DNA from: Erythrobacter litoralis
GTDB taxonomy: Bacteria; Pseudomonadota; Alphaproteobacteria; Sphingomonadales; Sphingomonadaceae
Assembly: GCF_001719165.1 (NCBI RefSeq)
Contig: NZ_CP017057.1
Location: forward strand, 310,001-374,000
DNA: 64,000 nucleotides
Reading direction: 5' to 3'
Positions within the stretch are counted from its first letter, which is position 1; every line of letters starts with the position of its first letter. The notes under the pieces are model-generated. The model was not told the DNA's origin. It did no database searches and saw nothing but the letters and a program-made list of their open reading frames with translations. Positions 62,329 to 64,000 of this stretch are shown piece by piece. A program made the position numbers and the translations under genes.

Positions 62329-62664
62329 TCGAATCTTTCGGCGCACTGCCATGCCGACTTCGCGCCTCGATGATCCCGGAACATCCGGGCGTTGACAGCC
62401 GCCACTCACATACCTACTTCGCCACCCTACACGCCAGCTTCGAGCGAAACCGATTCATGCGCGGGAATCGGTTCAGGAATGGAAGCGGCGCCCGGCCATA
62501 TTCGCGACGCTTCGAAGTGCTGCAGCCGACGGTCCCGCAGGGGCCCTCATGGTGTGCGGCGTTTTCTCGTCCTTCATGGCTGCTGATTCGCGTGACGCAG
62601 CGATATCCATTTGGCGTGCGGGCAACTCTGTCCCGCGCGCAACGGCAGGAAGGCAATAAGCTTC
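62329..62664. promoter_or_regulatory. rpoB leader region with a perfect hairpin
   Basis: The 336 bases before rpoB contain the perfect nine-base inverted repeat AACCGATTC / GAATCGGTT (62448-62456 and 62465-62473) with an eight-base loop and no T-run. No coding frame is convincing. The rpoB promoter must be here because rplJL are on the other strand. Confidence 0.45.
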
Positions 62665-64000
62665 ATGGCAACCAAGGCGAAGGCTCCTACCACGAGCAAA
62701 AACCTCTCCCGCAAGGCGCAGGGCACCGCGAAGAAGCGGATCCGAAAGATTTTCGGCGACATTCACGAAGTCGTCGACATGCCCAACCTGATCGAGGTCC
62801 AGCGCGAGAGCTACGAGTTCTTCCTGCGCTCCGATCCTTCGGTGGGCTACGTCTCCGGCCTTGAAAAGACCCTGCGCAGCGTGTTCCCGATCCGCGACTT
62901 CGCCGGAACGGCCGAACTCGATTTCGTCCATTACGAGCTCGAAGAGCCCAAGTACGACACGACCGAATGTCGGCAGCGCGGCATCACCTATGCCGCCCCG
63001 ATGAAGGTGACGCTGCGTCTGATCGTGTTCGAAGTGGACCAGGAAACCGAAACCCGCTCCGTGCTCGATATCAAGGAGCAGGACGTCTACATGGGCGACA
63101 TGCCGCTCATGACCGAGAACGGCACCTTCATCATCAACGGCACCGAGCGCGTGATCGTCTCGCAGATGCACCGTTCGCCCGGCGTGCTGTTCGACCATGA
63201 CCGCGGCAAGACCCATTCCTCGGGCAAGCTGCTGTTCGCTGCGCGGGTCATTCCCTATCGCGGCTCGTGGCTCGATTTCGAATTCGACGCCAAGGACATC
63301 GTGAACGTCCGCATCGACCGCAAGCGCAAGCTGCCGGTGACCGCGCTCCTTTATGCGCTCGGCCTCGATGCCGAGGACATCCTGCACCACTTCTACGACA
63401 CGGTCGTCTGGGAGCGGGCCAAGGAAGGCTGGAGGATTCCCTTCAACCCCGAACTCTGGCGCAACCAGAAGCCCGCCTTCGCGCTTGTCGATGCGAAGAC
63501 CGGCGAGGAAGTCTTCGCCGCTGGCCAGAAGATCAGCCCTCGCGCTGCCAACAAGGCGGCGAAGGACGGTCTGAGCGAACTGCTCCTGCCGACCGAAGAG
63601 GTCGTCAGCCGCTATGCCGCGCGCGACATGATCGACGAGTCCACAGGCCGCATCTACATCGAGGCGGGCGACGAGGTGACGCTCGAGCATGTCGAGGCTC
63701 TCGACAATGCCGGGATCGACCGGCTCGAACTGCTCGACATCGACGAAATCAACACCGGCCCCTGGATCCGCAACACGCTCAAGGCGGACAAGGCCGAAAA
63801 CCGGGAAGAGGGCCTCGAGGCGATCTACAAGGTCATGCGCCCGGGCGAACCGCCGACCAAGGAAACCGCCGAAGCCCTGTTCGAAGGCCTGTTCTTCGAT
63901 GGCGAGCGCTATGACCTCTCGGCCGTGGGCCGCGTCAAGCTCAACATGCGTCTCGGCCTCGATGCCGAGGACACGGTCACGACCCTGCGCAAGGAAGACA
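62665..64000 (+). CDS. rpoB: RNA polymerase beta subunit, N-terminal part (runs off window)
   Basis: ATG 62665 opens a frame that continues past the right edge, 445 codons so far. RpoB blocks are visible: [80 protein letters not shown] and [20 protein letters not shown]. The catalytic core and the rifampicin region lie beyond the window. AGGAAGG is about ten bases upstream of the ATG. rpoC would be expected next. Confidence 0.97.
   Translation, partial: MATKAKAPTTSKNLSRKAQGTAKKRIRKIFGDIHEVVDMPNLIEVQRESYEFFLRSDPSVGYVSGLEKTLRSVFPIRDFAGTAELDFVHYELEEPKYDTTECRQRGITYAAPMKVTLRLIVFEVDQETETRSVLDIKEQDVYMGDMPLMTENGTFIINGTERVIVSQMHRSPGVLFDHDRGKTHSSGKLLFAARVIPYRGSWLDFEFDAKDIVNVRIDRKRKLPVTALLYALGLDAEDILHHFYDTVVWERAKEGWRIPFNPELWRNQKPAFALVDAKTGEEVFAAGQKISPRAANKAAKDGLSELLLPTEEVVSRYAARDMIDESTGRIYIEAGDEVTLEHVEALDNAGIDRLELLDIDEINTGPWIRNTLKADKAENREEGLEAIYKVMRPGEPPTKETAEALFEGLFFDGERYDLSAVGRVKLNMRLGLDAEDTVTTLRKED

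Noticed and set aside
62473..63690. 405-codon minus-strand frame opposite rpoB
   Set aside because: Antisense to a clear RpoB coding frame that runs off the right edge.

Overview
The window looks like the chromosome of an alphaproteobacterium of the order Sphingomonadales, most likely Erythrobacteraceae. This rests on the protein types (CtrA, sphingomonad-like RpoN/LptB, lnt-metK and GroES/GroEL pairs, a short 265-residue flagellin) and on gene order. No 16S rRNA gene is present, so the placement is inference from gene content.

Left part (1 to about 23.1 kb): a flagellar locus. It opens with the 3' end of flgL and motA-motB, followed by an intact IS5-family element and a decayed IS630-family element, then flagellin (minus strand). 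A sigma-54 activator gene diverges from flagellin and heads one long, mostly overlapping gene string: fliE-fliF-fliG-fliH-fliI-fliJ-fliK-fliL-fliM-fliN-fliO-fliP-fliQ-fliR-flhB-fliD. Back-to-back sigma-54-type promoter candidates lie between flagellin and the activator. Past fliD are a MarR-like regulator, an unannotated 57-residue gene, a FixJ/LuxR-type regulator with an atypical receiver, and a decayed IS5 remnant. Base composition here is visibly less GC-rich than to the right. FlhB has NPLQ where NPTH is expected, and FliM lacks the usual N-terminal CheY-binding peptide.

Middle (23.3 to 47.3 kb): housekeeping genes. These are trmB, a YbdG-like MscS channel, ctrA, rpoN, lptB, a small membrane protein, a BON-MscS channel, ppa, hisS-prfA-prmC, a DUF4167 gene, lnt-metK and a DUF418 membrane protein. 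They are followed by a four-gene CoA-transferase operon (scoA, lipoprotein, scoB, CaiB-type), a Cdc48-like double AAA+ ATPase and a third MscS channel. RpoN is the sigma factor the flagellar activator would need.

Right part (47.3 to 64 kb): polA, a small lipoprotein, a class A beta-lactamase-like hydrolase, a secreted DUF305-LVIVD fusion, a host-attachment-family protein, groES-groEL with a CIRCE operator, a MATE exporter, and rplJ-rplL (minus). Then come a small lipoprotein, a YozG-like/DUF2975 module with palindromic candidate operators, a decayed 2-hydroxyglutarate-oxidase-like fragment, two tiny genes, and the first 445 codons of rpoB (plus, running off the window). rplJL and rpoB lie on opposite strands about 3 kb apart, unlike the usual rplJL-rpoBC arrangement, which suggests a rearrangement here.

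No tRNA, rRNA or CRISPR array was recognised.
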